From: Microbacterium sp. 10M-3C3 | GTDB taxonomy: Bacteria; Actinomycetota; Actinomycetes; Actinomycetales; Microbacteriaceae | Assembly (NCBI RefSeq): GCF_003931875.1 | Contig: NZ_CP034245.1 | Span: 930,001 to 994,000, forward strand | Direction: 5' to 3' | DNA length: 64,000 bases | Shown here: positions 35,684 through 45,172 of the stretch, piece after piece | Layout: the number at the start of each line of letters is the position of its first letter | How positions within the stretch are numbered: the first letter of the stretch is position 1 | The notes under the pieces: model-generated | Told to the model about the DNA's origin: nothing | Database searches by the model: none | What the model saw: the letters and a program-made list of their open reading frames with translations, nothing else | Position numbers and translations under genes: made by a program

Positions 35684-37464
35684 GTGTGCGGCATCGCCGG
35701 CGAGCTCGCGTTCCGCGGACGCCGAGCGGACGAGCGGGTCGCGGGCGCGATGACGGCGGCTCAGGCGTGTCGCGGTCCCGACGGTGAAGGCGCGTGGCGT
35801 GGCGGGTGGGCGGCGCTCGGCCATCGCCGCCTGACGGTCATCGACCTCTCCGACGCGGGCGCCCAGCCGATGGTGGACGACGACAGCGGGGTCGCCCTCG
35901 TCTTCAACGGGTGCATCTACAACTATCGCGAGCTGCAGGCCGAGCTGCGCGACGGCGGACCGTTCCGTTCGCACAGTGACACGGAGGTCGTTCTGCGCGC
36001 CTACCTGCGGTGGGGCGAGGCGTTCGTGCACCGGCTCGTCGGCATGTTCGCGCTCGCGATCGTCGATCCCCGGCACGACAAGGCGCTGCTCGTGCGTGAC
36101 CGCCTCGGCGTCAAGCCGCTGTACGTGGCGCGCACGTCCGAGCGCGTGCGGTTCGCCTCGACGCTGCCGGCGCTGCTGGCCGCGGGTGGTGTCGACACCG
36201 CGCTCGATCCGGTCGGGCTGCACCACTACCTGTCGTGGCACTCGATCGTGCCGGCGCCGCGCACCGTGCTGGCGGGCGTCGAGAAGCTGCCGCCGGCGAC
36301 GATGCGCCGCATCCGGTCCGATGGCAGTGCGCTCGACATCATGTACTGGCAGCCGGCGTACACGCGCGACCCGGCCCACGCGGACTGGGGCGCCGACCGG
36401 TGGGAGCAGGAGATCGAGCAGGCGCTGCGCACCGCTGTGCGGCGGCGGATGGTCGCCGACGTACCGGTGGGGGTGCTGCTGTCGGGCGGGCTGGACTCGA
36501 GCCTCATCGTCGCCCTCGCCGCCGAGGAGCGCCCCGACGTGCGCACCTACAGCATCGGCTTCGATGGGGCAGACGCGGCCGGCGACGAGTTCGTCTACTC
36601 GGATGCCGTGGCCGCGGCGTTCGGGACAGACCATCGCCGGTGGCGGGCCGCCGACACCGACCTGGCTGCCGCCGTTCGGCGACGGTGGGTGCCATGACCG
36701 AGCCCATGGCCTCGCACGACGTCGTGGCGTTCTCTCTGCTGGCCGAGGCGGTCTCGGCGGATGTGAAGGTCGTGCAGTGCGGTCAGGGTGCCGACGAGGT
36801 CTTCGCGGGCTACGCGTACCACGCGCCGTTCGGTCTCGCCGGTGCCCGTGCCACGGGCGACGCACTGTCGAACGTGTTCGCCGATCGCCCCGAGCGGGCG
36901 TTGCGGCGCCTCGTCCGCTCCGGCGCCGTCGCCGACCACGACGTCAGCGGCGAGCTGCTCGCGGCGCACCTGTCACGCCCGGCCTGTGACAGCGGTCTGG
37001 ACGCGGTGCTGCGCGCCGACACGCACTTGCTCATGAGCGAGGACCCGGTCAAGCGCGTCGACTGCATGACGATGGCGTGGGGGGTGGAGGCGCGCGTGCC
37101 CTTCCTCGATCAGGACCTCGTGGCCCTCGTCGCCGCGTGCCCGCCCGAGCTCAAGGCCTGCGACGACGGCAAGGGCGTGCTCAAGCGCATCGGGCGACGG
37201 CTCCTGCCGCCCCACGTCGTCGACCGGCCCAAGGGCTCGTTCCCCGTTCCGGCGCTCACCCACCTCGACGGCGACGTGCTCGCCCTCGCGCGCGACGCGC
37301 TGTCGCCCGCGCACAGTCGCGTGCGGCAGGTGATCCGCGACGCGGAACTCGACCGCATGCTCGCCGCGCCCAACGCCGCGCACACGCGCGTCGGTGGGAA
37401 CGCGCTGTGGCCGCTGGTCGTCCTCGAGCTGTGGCTGCAGGAGCACGTGCCCGCGCGAGGCTGA
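35684..37464 (+). pseudogene. AsnO-like glutamine amidotransferase (asparagine synthase family), frameshifted
   Basis: GTG 35684 puts Cys at position 2 (MCGIAGELAF), the glutaminase nucleophile. The first frame carries the class II glutaminase and the start of the synthetase domain (GVLLSGGLDSSLIVALAAEE), ending at TGA 36697. The remainder (MTEPMASHDVVAF, GQGADEVFAGYAYHAP, WGVEARVPFLDQDLV) is in another frame from ATG 36694. One lost base near 36677-36681 would rejoin them. The sequence (HHYLSWHSIVPAPRTVL) matches, from memory, the N-acetylglutaminylglutamine amidotransferase group. The ATGA overlap could still allow two coupled polypeptides. Confidence 0.8.
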
Positions 37465-38595
37465 TCAACCGGCGGTCGAGAGCGCGGCGACGGGCGCGCC
37501 CGAGGCCGACAGGTCGGCCGCAGCGAGCACCATGCGCCCGAGCGTGGATGCGGCGGCCTCGCGCCGCTGCCACGACGCGCCGTTGCCCGTCGCGAGGATC
37601 CGCTCGACGCCCGCGGCGACCGTGGCCGCGTCGCCGTGCGCGGCAAGGCCGGGGTGCGCGAATCCCACGAGTGCCGCCGCGGCATCGGCCAGCGGCACGG
37701 GCACGGCGGAGCCCGGATGCAGCAGCTCGGCCTGTAGGCCCCGCAGCGACGCGTCCCACGCGGCGACGCGCAGCGTGTTGCCGGCGATCCGCGGTGCGCG
37801 CTCGCCGCGGGCCGCCGCATCCGCCGCCGCAGCGACCATTCCGCGCACCAGGCCGGCGAGGGTCGTGGTCGTATCGGCGGTGAGCGGCACGTCGGCCACG
37901 CGCACTTCGACCGTGGGATACCGCGTCGACAGCCGCGCGTCGGCATACAGCATGCCCTCGTCCAGCAGCGCGCCCGTCGAGAGCATTTCGGCGAGCGACG
38001 CGCGATACGCATCGACGTCGAGGAACAGCTCGGCGGGCCCGGCCGACGGCCACAGGTTCCACTGCTCGAAGCGGTAGCTGTCGTAGCCGGTGTCCACGCC
38101 GCCCGAGAATGGCGAGTTCGCAGCGAGCGCCCGCAGCACGGGCAGCCAGCCGCGGATGCGGTCGAGCACCGCCACTCCCTCGTCGGCCGACGCAATGGAC
38201 ACGTGCACGTGCAGTCCGCACGTCATGCACTGCAGCGGCGTGATGCCGTACCGCGCGATCATCTTCTGGTAGCGCCGCCCGCGGGAGGGCGTGGGAACCG
38301 CGGGAAGCGGCGACGTCGCCAGGGCCACCGCACGGGCGCCGACCCGCCGTGCCGCCCGATCGATGCCCGCGCGTGCCGCGGCGACGTCCGCCCCGAGGTC
38401 GGCGAGCGCGCGGTGAGGCGCACCGACGAGCTCGATCATCTCCTGATGCATCTCGGGCACGGACGTCGCCGGCAGCGCTTCCGCCGCTGCGGCGTCGATC
38501 GTTGCCGGCGCGGCCGGCACGGGCGCCCCCGTGTCGGCATCGACCAGGAGCAGCTCCTCCTCGACCCCCAAGGTTCGACGGATCCGTGTCTGCAT
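37465..38595 (-). CDS. carboxylate-amine ligase, YbdK/GCS2 family
   Basis: A 376-aa ATP-dependent ligase of the glutamate-cysteine ligase type 2 fold: LGVEEELLLVDADTG at the start (metal/ATP Glu residues), EMHQEMIEL, CGLHVHVSI, and TVEVRVADVP. Enzymes of this group make weak gamma-glutamylcysteine or join other amino acids; the exact product is unknown. Its stop abuts the stop of the convergent AsnO-like gene with no gap. Confidence 0.86.
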   Translation of the reverse strand: MQTRIRRTLGVEEELLLVDADTGAPVPAAPATIDAAAAEALPATSVPEMHQEMIELVGAPHRALADLGADVAAARAGIDRAARRVGARAVALATSPLPAVPTPSRGRRYQKMIARYGITPLQCMTCGLHVHVSIASADEGVAVLDRIRGWLPVLRALAANSPFSGGVDTGYDSYRFEQWNLWPSAGPAELFLDVDAYRASLAEMLSTGALLDEGMLYADARLSTRYPTVEVRVADVPLTADTTTTLAGLVRGMVAAAADAAARGERAPRIAGNTLRVAAWDASLRGLQAELLHPGSAVPVPLADAAAALVGFAHPGLAAHGDAATVAAGVERILATGNGASWQRREAAASTLGRMVLAAADLSASGAPVAALSTAG

Positions 38596-38664
38596 GGCGT
38601 CCTCTCGACGGGCCGAGGGTCGCGGTGCGCACCGACCGGCGGTACGGGGTTGACACGACTCCGA

Positions 38665-39330
38665 TCAGGCGAGCGCGTCGCGCAGGCGCCGGGCGACCTC
38701 GGCGGACGGCATCCGCCGCGGGAAGGCGGCGACCACGATGTCGTCGCCGGCGGCGTCGCCCTCGTCGGGCAGCACGCCGAACCGCCGCCGCACGTCGTCG
38801 AGCGCCCGACGCAGCACCGTCTGTGCGACGCGCTCGCCGCGCAGCAGGCGCCGCAGCACGTGGTTGTGCACAGCCGTCACGAGCGCGGCGAAGCCGACCG
38901 CGTCGACCGGGTCGAGGCCGGGGAGTGCCCGCCGAAGGTAGTCGTCGAAGATGCGCTCGTACCGGAACACGGTCACGATCTCACGTTCGCGCAGCACGGG
39001 CACCCCTCGCACGACCGCGTAGCGGCGCCGCGCGAGCTGGGGATCGGCGGCGAAGTGCCGGAAGACGTCGATGGATGCCTCGCACACGGCCGCCCACGGG
39101 TCGTCGTGATCGCGGGCGAGGTACGCCGCGAGGGCGCGCAGCAGCTCCTCGTGGTCGGCGAAGACGACATCCTCCTTGCCGCCGAACTGGCGGAAGAAGG
39201 TCGACCGCGACACCCCTGCGGCCTGGGCGATCTGCTCGACCGACGTCTGCTCGAACCCCTGCTCGGCGAACAGCTCGATCGCCGCGGCGGCCACGGCGGC
39301 GCGCGGGGGAGGGGCGGATGCGTCGGCCAT
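38665..39330 (-). CDS. TetR-family regulator
   Basis: A 221-aa regulator: helix-turn-helix TSVEQIAQAAGVSRSTFFRQ, followed by FGGKEDVVFADHEEL and a helical ligand domain. Targets are not evident; it lies upstream of, and on the same strand as, the YbdK-type gene, with about 70 bases between. TAGGCT ends 7 bases before ATG 39330. Confidence 0.87.
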   Translation of the reverse strand: MADASAPPPRAAVAAAAIELFAEQGFEQTSVEQIAQAAGVSRSTFFRQFGGKEDVVFADHEELLRALAAYLARDHDDPWAAVCEASIDVFRHFAADPQLARRRYAVVRGVPVLREREIVTVFRYERIFDDYLRRALPGLDPVDAVGFAALVTAVHNHVLRRLLRGERVAQTVLRRALDDVRRRFGVLPDEGDAAGDDIVVAAFPRRMPSAEVARRLRDALA

Positions 39331-39337
39331 GACCGGA

Positions 39338-39343
39338 AGCCTA
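39338..39343 (-). promoter_or_regulatory. leaderless -10 hexamer TAGGCT (minus strand)
   Basis: It ends 7 bases before the TetR ATG at 39330. Confidence 0.55.
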
Positions 39344-39479
39344 CGGCCCGTGCATCCGGTTCCGGGACCGGTCGCGCCGCCCCCCGTCGCCGCACGGGAG
39401 AGGCTGATCGCCCTCATCGCGGTGGCGGGATGGGCGCTGAACAGCGGCTTGCTCGGGGGCGGGGCCGCACGATTCTGAC

Positions 39480-40313
39480 TCAGCTCTCGCGCACCACGGC
39501 AGTGAGCTCCGGGAGCACATCCCGCGCGAGGAAGCCGATGCCGACGCGCTCGGTGAGCCGGTCGCCGGCGCGGGCGTGCGTCCACCCGCCCCACACCGCG
39601 GCGCGCTCGCGCTCCATGCCGAGTGCGGCGAATCCCGTGATCGCCCCCGAGAGCACGTCGCCGCTGCCCGCGGTCCCGAGGCCCGAGCTGCCCGGCTCGG
39701 CCTGCCACGTGCGTCCGTCCGGATGCGCCACGGTGCCGTAGCAGTGCACCACCGCCTCGTACCGGCGGGCGATCTCCGCGATGTCGGCGGCGCGATCGTC
39801 GCCGAGGTCGCGTTCGAGCAGCAGCGCGGCCTCCTCCTCGTTGGCGTTGAGGAGCAGCTCCGCGGGCAGGATGCCGCGGTCGACCGACCCCAGGATGCCG
39901 AGGGCGAAGGCATCCAGCACGAGCCGGCCGATCCCGGCGTCGGCCACGGCGAGAAGCGCCGCCCGCGTGGCATCCGGATCGTCGAATCCGGGCCCGAGGA
40001 GCACCGCATCCGCGGACTCGAGGGCCGAGTGGAGTGCGTCGTCGAGGGGAGCGGAGCCGGGGGGAAGCAGATAGATACCCGCTTCGGGCATCGCGGGGCC
40101 GAGGTACGGCGCGATGTCCGAGGGGACGGCGAGGCCGACCCTCCCCGCCCCGACGCGGAGCGTCGCCTCGCCGGAGAGGAGCACGGCACCCGGCGAGCGC
40201 GTCGATCCCCCGACCACGACGACCTGACCGCGGGACTTCTTGTCGCCGGCGGCGTCGGGCAGGCCCCATTCCCGCAGCAGCGCGAGGTCTACCTGCTCAG
40301 TCGTGGGTGACAT
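39480..40313 (-). CDS. nnrD: ADP-dependent NAD(P)H-hydrate dehydratase
   Basis: A 277-aa ribokinase-fold enzyme that repairs hydrated NAD(P)H. It has KKSRGQVVVVGGSTRSPGA, LLLGPGFDD-type phosphate loop, LLNANEEEAALLL and the GTAGSGDVLSGAI motif with the catalytic Asp. No epimerase (NnrE) domain is fused. It overlaps the upstream phosphatase gene by 17 bases, so they share a transcript. Confidence 0.9.
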   Translation of the reverse strand: MSPTTEQVDLALLREWGLPDAAGDKKSRGQVVVVGGSTRSPGAVLLSGEATLRVGAGRVGLAVPSDIAPYLGPAMPEAGIYLLPPGSAPLDDALHSALESADAVLLGPGFDDPDATRAALLAVADAGIGRLVLDAFALGILGSVDRGILPAELLLNANEEEAALLLERDLGDDRAADIAEIARRYEAVVHCYGTVAHPDGRTWQAEPGSSGLGTAGSGDVLSGAITGFAALGMERERAAVWGGWTHARAGDRLTERVGIGFLARDVLPELTAVVRES

Positions 40314-41022
40314 CGTCGCCTCCCGAGTGCACGGTGATCTCGGCTCCCTCGGCCGCGAGGTGCTCGACGGCGGAGAACGTGACGAGCGTCCATCCGTCCT
40401 CGGTGCGCACCAGCTCCGTGACCGAGGCGTTGCGCACCGTGTGAGCGGCGCTGAACGCGAGCAGTTCGGCTTCGGTCAGCCGCAGCAGGACGTACATCAT
40501 GAGCATGATCACGGCGTCATGCGCGACGACCAGTACGGTGCCCGGCGACGTGTCGAGCCGCTCACCGAGGAACGACCGGAGCCGCAGGGTGACGTCGGCC
40601 CACGATTCCCCGCCCGGCGGCCGGTGGTAGAACCTGCCGAGATGACGCCGACGCGCCGCTTCGTCGGGATGCCGTTCCTGCACGCCGCGGGTCGTGAGGA
40701 GGTCCAGGATGCCGAGCTCCCGGTCCCGCAGCCGTTCGTCGATCACCGTGGGGAGCGGAGCGGGCAGATCCCCGAGCGCGAGCGACAGCGTCTGCCGCGC
40801 CCGCCGGTACGGCGAGACCCAGTACTCGTCGATCGGGTGCGCCAGCGTCGAGAGCCACGTGCGGAGCGCCGTGGCCTGCTCCACGCCGACCGGCGAGAGC
40901 TCCACGTCGCTGTCGCGTGCGTCGAGCGCGATCACGGGCGATCCCTCGCGCTCCGCCTTCGAGGCCGCGACGTTCCCTTCGCTCTCGCCGTGCCGGATCA
41001 GCCACAGTCGATTCACTGCCAT
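40297..41022 (-). CDS. histidine phosphatase-family protein
   Basis: A 241-aa phosphoglycerate-mutase-like phosphatase: LWLIRHGESEGN at 7-18 with the phospho-acceptor His11, SPYRRARQT, ERLRDRELGILD for the proton-donor Glu, and VVAHDAVIM for the second His. The substrate is unknown. The start is set by TAGCGT six bases before ATG 41022. Confidence 0.88.
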   Translation of the reverse strand: MAVNRLWLIRHGESEGNVAASKAEREGSPVIALDARDSDVELSPVGVEQATALRTWLSTLAHPIDEYWVSPYRRARQTLSLALGDLPAPLPTVIDERLRDRELGILDLLTTRGVQERHPDEAARRRHLGRFYHRPPGGESWADVTLRLRSFLGERLDTSPGTVLVVAHDAVIMLMMYVLLRLTEAELLAFSAAHTVRNASVTELVRTEDGWTLVTFSAVEHLAAEGAEITVHSGGDDVTHD

Positions 41023-41028
41023 AGGGGA

Positions 41029-41034
41029 ACGCTA
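41029..41034 (-). promoter_or_regulatory. leaderless -10 hexamer TAGCGT (minus strand)
   Basis: It ends 6 bases before the ATG at 41022. The rest of the gap to 41177 holds a GTCAACC/GGTTGAC inverted repeat (41133-41139, 41164-41170) next to the divergent gene. Confidence 0.55.
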
Positions 41035-41177
41035 GGGCGGGGCGCGCGGTGGGCGCGCAGGCGTTGACAGCCTGCGGCCGTCGGCCCTTGGCCGAGGATG
41101 AAGCGCCCGCCGCTGCATCCGCACCGGCTGGTGTCAACCGGGCGAAAAACGTGGATGCGGCGGGGTTGACTGCCCCC

Positions 41178-42698
41178 ATGATCCCCCTCTGGAAGACCGA
41201 CGGCGTCGCCGTCTCCGCGACCCCGCTCGAGCCCGGCGCGCACTACGACGTCGTCGTGGTCGGCGCGGGCATCACGGGGGTCGCGACCGCTTACGAACTG
41301 GCCAGGGCGGGCGTGTCCGTCGCGATCGTCGAGGCGGGCGAGGTCGGCGAGCTCGCGTCGGGCGGCAACACGGGGAAGGTGTCGCTGCTGCAGGGGGCCG
41401 TGCTCTCGACGCTGCGCCGCGGGCACCCCGCCCGGCTCGTGCGCGCGTACGTCGAGGCGAACCGGGCCGGGCAGGAGTGGGTGGCGGCCACGGCCGAGAC
41501 GGTCGGCGTGCCCACGGTGCGGCGGACGGCCTTCACCTATGCCCAGGGCGATGACGGGCTGTCGACGGTCGAGCACGAGAAGGACGCGGCACGGGAGGCA
41601 GGGCTGGCCGTGCGGCGGGCGACCTCCGACGAGGTGGACGTGCCGTTCCCGCTCGCCGCGGCGATCGCGCTCGACGATCAGCTCGCGATCGATCCCTACG
41701 CGTTCGCCACGGCCGTGGCCCGCGCGGCGGTCGCCGCCGGCGCCGTGCTGCACACGCACACGCGGGTGACCGGCGTGCGCGTGCTGCCGCGTCCGCACGT
41801 GCGGACGGAGGCGGGCGACCTGTACGCGGACCGCATCGTGCTCGCCACCGGCACGCCGATCGCCGACCGGGGGCTGTACTGGGCGAAGACGCACGGCATG
41901 CGCTCATACGCGGTCGCCTTCCGTACGGACGGCCCCGTGACGGCGGGCATGTTCCTCTCGGCCGATGAGCCGACGCGCTCGATCCGTCCGGTGGCAGCGG
42001 GCGACGGTCCGGACGGCTACGACGGCGTCGTGGTCGGCGGCGCGGGGCATCCGGTCGGCCGCGCTGAGTCGGAGCGCGAGGGCGTGGACACGCTCGTCGC
42101 GTGGGCGCGGGCCCACCTGCCCGTGACCGAGGAGACGCACCGCTGGAGCGCGCAGGACTATCAGTCGCACAACCTGATCCCCTTCGTCGGGGCGATGCCG
42201 CGCTCGCTCGGACGCATCCGCTTCGCCACCGGCTACGGCAAGTGGGGGCTCACGAACGGCCCGGCCGCCGCGCAGCGGATCGTCGCGGAGATCCGCGGAA
42301 CGCGCCCCGGCATCCTCGCGGAGCCGTCGTACTGGATGACCGTGCTCGGCACGCGCATGACCGTGCCCGCCGACCTCGCGCGCGGCTCGAGCGAGAACGC
42401 GAAGGTCGGTGCCGCGGCGGTCGAGGGCTGGACCGCCGCCGAGCGCACCCCCGTGCCCGTTCCGCAGCCCGCGGAGGGCGAGGGCGTCGTCGCGCAGCGC
42501 GGCGGCCGGCCCGTCGGGGTCTCGACCGTGGACGGCCAGACGCGGGCCGTCGACGCCGTGTGCCCGCACCTGGGCGGCGTGCTGTCGTGGAACGACGCCG
42601 AGTGCACGTGGGACTGCCCGCTGCACGCGTCGCGCTTCCGCGCCGACGGCACGCGCATCGAGGGTCCCGCGCTCCGCGACCTCCGCCCGCTCTCCTGA
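41178..42698 (+). CDS. DAO-type FAD oxidoreductase with C-terminal Rieske domain
   Basis: A 506-aa protein. The N-terminal amine/glycerol-oxidase-like FAD fold (VVVGAGITGVATAYELARAG; later FATGYGKWGLTNGP) is joined to a Rieske [2Fe-2S] domain with ligands Cys462/His464 (CPHLGG) and Cys480/His483 (CPLH). The same fusion is known in Bacillus YhfW-like proteins. The Rieske domain presumably relays electrons from the flavin. Substrate and partner are unknown; the gene stands alone. Confidence 0.9.
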   Translation: MIPLWKTDGVAVSATPLEPGAHYDVVVVGAGITGVATAYELARAGVSVAIVEAGEVGELASGGNTGKVSLLQGAVLSTLRRGHPARLVRAYVEANRAGQEWVAATAETVGVPTVRRTAFTYAQGDDGLSTVEHEKDAAREAGLAVRRATSDEVDVPFPLAAAIALDDQLAIDPYAFATAVARAAVAAGAVLHTHTRVTGVRVLPRPHVRTEAGDLYADRIVLATGTPIADRGLYWAKTHGMRSYAVAFRTDGPVTAGMFLSADEPTRSIRPVAAGDGPDGYDGVVVGGAGHPVGRAESEREGVDTLVAWARAHLPVTEETHRWSAQDYQSHNLIPFVGAMPRSLGRIRFATGYGKWGLTNGPAAAQRIVAEIRGTRPGILAEPSYWMTVLGTRMTVPADLARGSSENAKVGAAAVEGWTAAERTPVPVPQPAEGEGVVAQRGGRPVGVSTVDGQTRAVDAVCPHLGGVLSWNDAECTWDCPLHASRFRADGTRIEGPALRDLRPLS

Positions 42699-42847
42699 CC
42701 CCGCCCCGTCCGCTCCGTCGGCCTCTCGTGTTGCGGGGATCCGCCGCCGAAGCCCCGGCGGAAGGAGCCGATTCACGCACGTCGCGGGGATGGGAGGCCG
42801 TTCGGGGCGGACAGACGCGGGTAGTAGGGTGGACGACGGCCGTTTTT

Positions 42848-42863
42848 ATCTTGACGTCAAGAT
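42848..42863. promoter_or_regulatory. perfect 16-bp palindrome upstream of sucC
   Basis: ATCTTGACGTCAAGAT is its own complement. It lies 42 bases before the sucC GTG, in an A/T-rich patch that is rare here, so it is likely an operator over the promoter. The 42699-42847 remainder of the gap holds only a CCGCCG/CGGCGG hairpin (42741-42761) after the Rieske gene. Confidence 0.65.
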
Positions 42864-42905
42864 GTTCCGGCCGCATCCCACCGACCATCCAGCGGAGGAT
42901 TCCAC

Positions 42906-44069
42906 GTGGATCTGTACGAGTACCAGGCACGCGATCTGTTCGAGAAGTACGAGGTGCCGGTGCTCGCCGGCATCGTCGCCGACAGCCCCGAAGAGGTGAA
43001 GGCGGCCGCGGAGAAGCTCGGCGGTGTCGTCGTCGTCAAGGCGCAGGTCAAGACCGGCGGGCGCGGCAAGGCCGGCGGCGTGAAGGTCGCCAAGACCCCC
43101 GACGAGGCGTACGAGGCGGCCAAGGCGATCTTCGGCCTCGACATCAAGGGCCACGTCGTCAAGCGCGTCATGGTGGCCGCCGGTGCCCGCATCGCGAAGG
43201 AGTTCTACTTCTCCGTGCTGCTGGACCGCGCCAACCGCTCGTACCTGAGCCTGTCGAGCGTCGAGGGCGGCATGGAGATCGAGGAGCTCGCCGTCGAGCG
43301 CCCCGAGGCCCTCGCTCGCGTCGAGGTCGACCCGCTCGAGGGCATCACGCCGGAGAAGGCGCTCGAGATCGCCAAGGCCGCGCGCTTCGACGACGAGCTC
43401 GCCCCGAAGGTCGCGGACGTCTTCGTCAAGCTCTACAACGTCTACACCGGCGAGGACGCCACGCTCGTCGAGGTGAACCCGCTCATCCAGTCGGAGGACG
43501 GCGACATCATCGCCCTCGACGGCAAGGTCTCGCTCGACGAGAACGCCTCGTTCCGCCACCCCGAGCACGAGGCGCTCGAGGACAAGGACGCCGCCGACCC
43601 GCTCGAGGCCAAGGCCAAGGAGCACGACCTCAACTACGTCAAGCTCGACGGCCAGGTCGGCATCATCGGCAACGGCGCGGGGCTGGTCATGTCGACCCTC
43701 GACGTCGTCGCGTACGCGGGTGAGAAGCACGGCGGCGTCAAGCCCGCCAACTTCCTCGACATCGGCGGCGGCGCCTCGGCCACGGTGATGGCCGCAGGCC
43801 TGGACGTGATCCTGGGCGACGCGCAGGTCAAGAGCGTGTTCGTCAACGTCTTCGGCGGCATCACGTCGTGCGTCGCGGTCGCGGAGGGCATCGTGAAGGC
43901 CCTCGAGATCCTCGGCGACACCGCCACCAAACCGCTCGTGGTGCGCCTCGACGGCAACCAGGTGGAGGAGGGCCGCGCGATCCTCGCGGCCGCCAACCAC
44001 CCGCTCGTGACCCTGGCCGCCGGCATGGACGAGGGCGCCGACAAGGCCGCCGAGCTCGCCAACGCCTGA
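42906..44069 (+). CDS. sucC: succinyl-CoA synthetase beta subunit
   Basis: The ATP-grasp subunit of the TCA-cycle enzyme that interconverts succinyl-CoA and succinate with nucleotide triphosphate formation (387 aa). [42 protein letters not shown] and [11 protein letters not shown] with the Gly-rich loop are characteristic. GTG 42906 follows GCGGAGG by 8 bases. It is in operon with sucD 30 bases downstream. Confidence 0.96.
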   Translation: MDLYEYQARDLFEKYEVPVLAGIVADSPEEVKAAAEKLGGVVVVKAQVKTGGRGKAGGVKVAKTPDEAYEAAKAIFGLDIKGHVVKRVMVAAGARIAKEFYFSVLLDRANRSYLSLSSVEGGMEIEELAVERPEALARVEVDPLEGITPEKALEIAKAARFDDELAPKVADVFVKLYNVYTGEDATLVEVNPLIQSEDGDIIALDGKVSLDENASFRHPEHEALEDKDAADPLEAKAKEHDLNYVKLDGQVGIIGNGAGLVMSTLDVVAYAGEKHGGVKPANFLDIGGGASATVMAAGLDVILGDAQVKSVFVNVFGGITSCVAVAEGIVKALEILGDTATKPLVVRLDGNQVEEGRAILAAANHPLVTLAAGMDEGADKAAELANA

Positions 44070-45002
<933 letters not shown>

Positions 45003-45013
45003 CGCGCCTCACC

Positions 45014-45053
45014 CGACGAGGGCCCGGATGCCGCCGCATCCGGGCCCTCGTCG
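45014..45053. terminator. sucCD terminator, 18-bp perfect stem
   Basis: CGACGAGGGCCCGGATGC and GCATCCGGGCCCTCGTCG enclose CGCC. It ends with GTT and lies between convergent genes, so it can stop both. Confidence 0.92.
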
Positions 45054-45071
45054 TTCCGGGACCCCGGTGAC

Positions 45072-45123
45072 CGCGAGAACCCATGCGCAGCGCGAGAACG
45101 CCGCGGGCGGCCGGGTTCTCGCG
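45072..45123. repeat. inverted repeat CGCGAGAACCC / GGGTTCTCGCG
   Basis: 11-bp exact arms lie 30 bases apart, with an extra GCGAGAACG copy inside. It is downstream of the purine permease gene (minus strand) and may act as its terminator. Confidence 0.6.
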
Positions 45124-45172
45124 CCGCCGTTGGGCTTTCGCGGTCGGGTGGACGGATGCGGCGGGGCGGACG

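Noticed and set aside
36677..36697. Programmed ribosomal frameshifting in the AsnO-like gene
   Set aside because: There is no slippery heptamer or obvious downstream pseudoknot at the break; a simple one-base loss explains it better.
39343..39479. A possible extra gene between the TetR gene and the NAD(P)HX dehydratase gene
   Set aside because: No frame of useful length with host-like codon use and start signal was found in these 137 bases.
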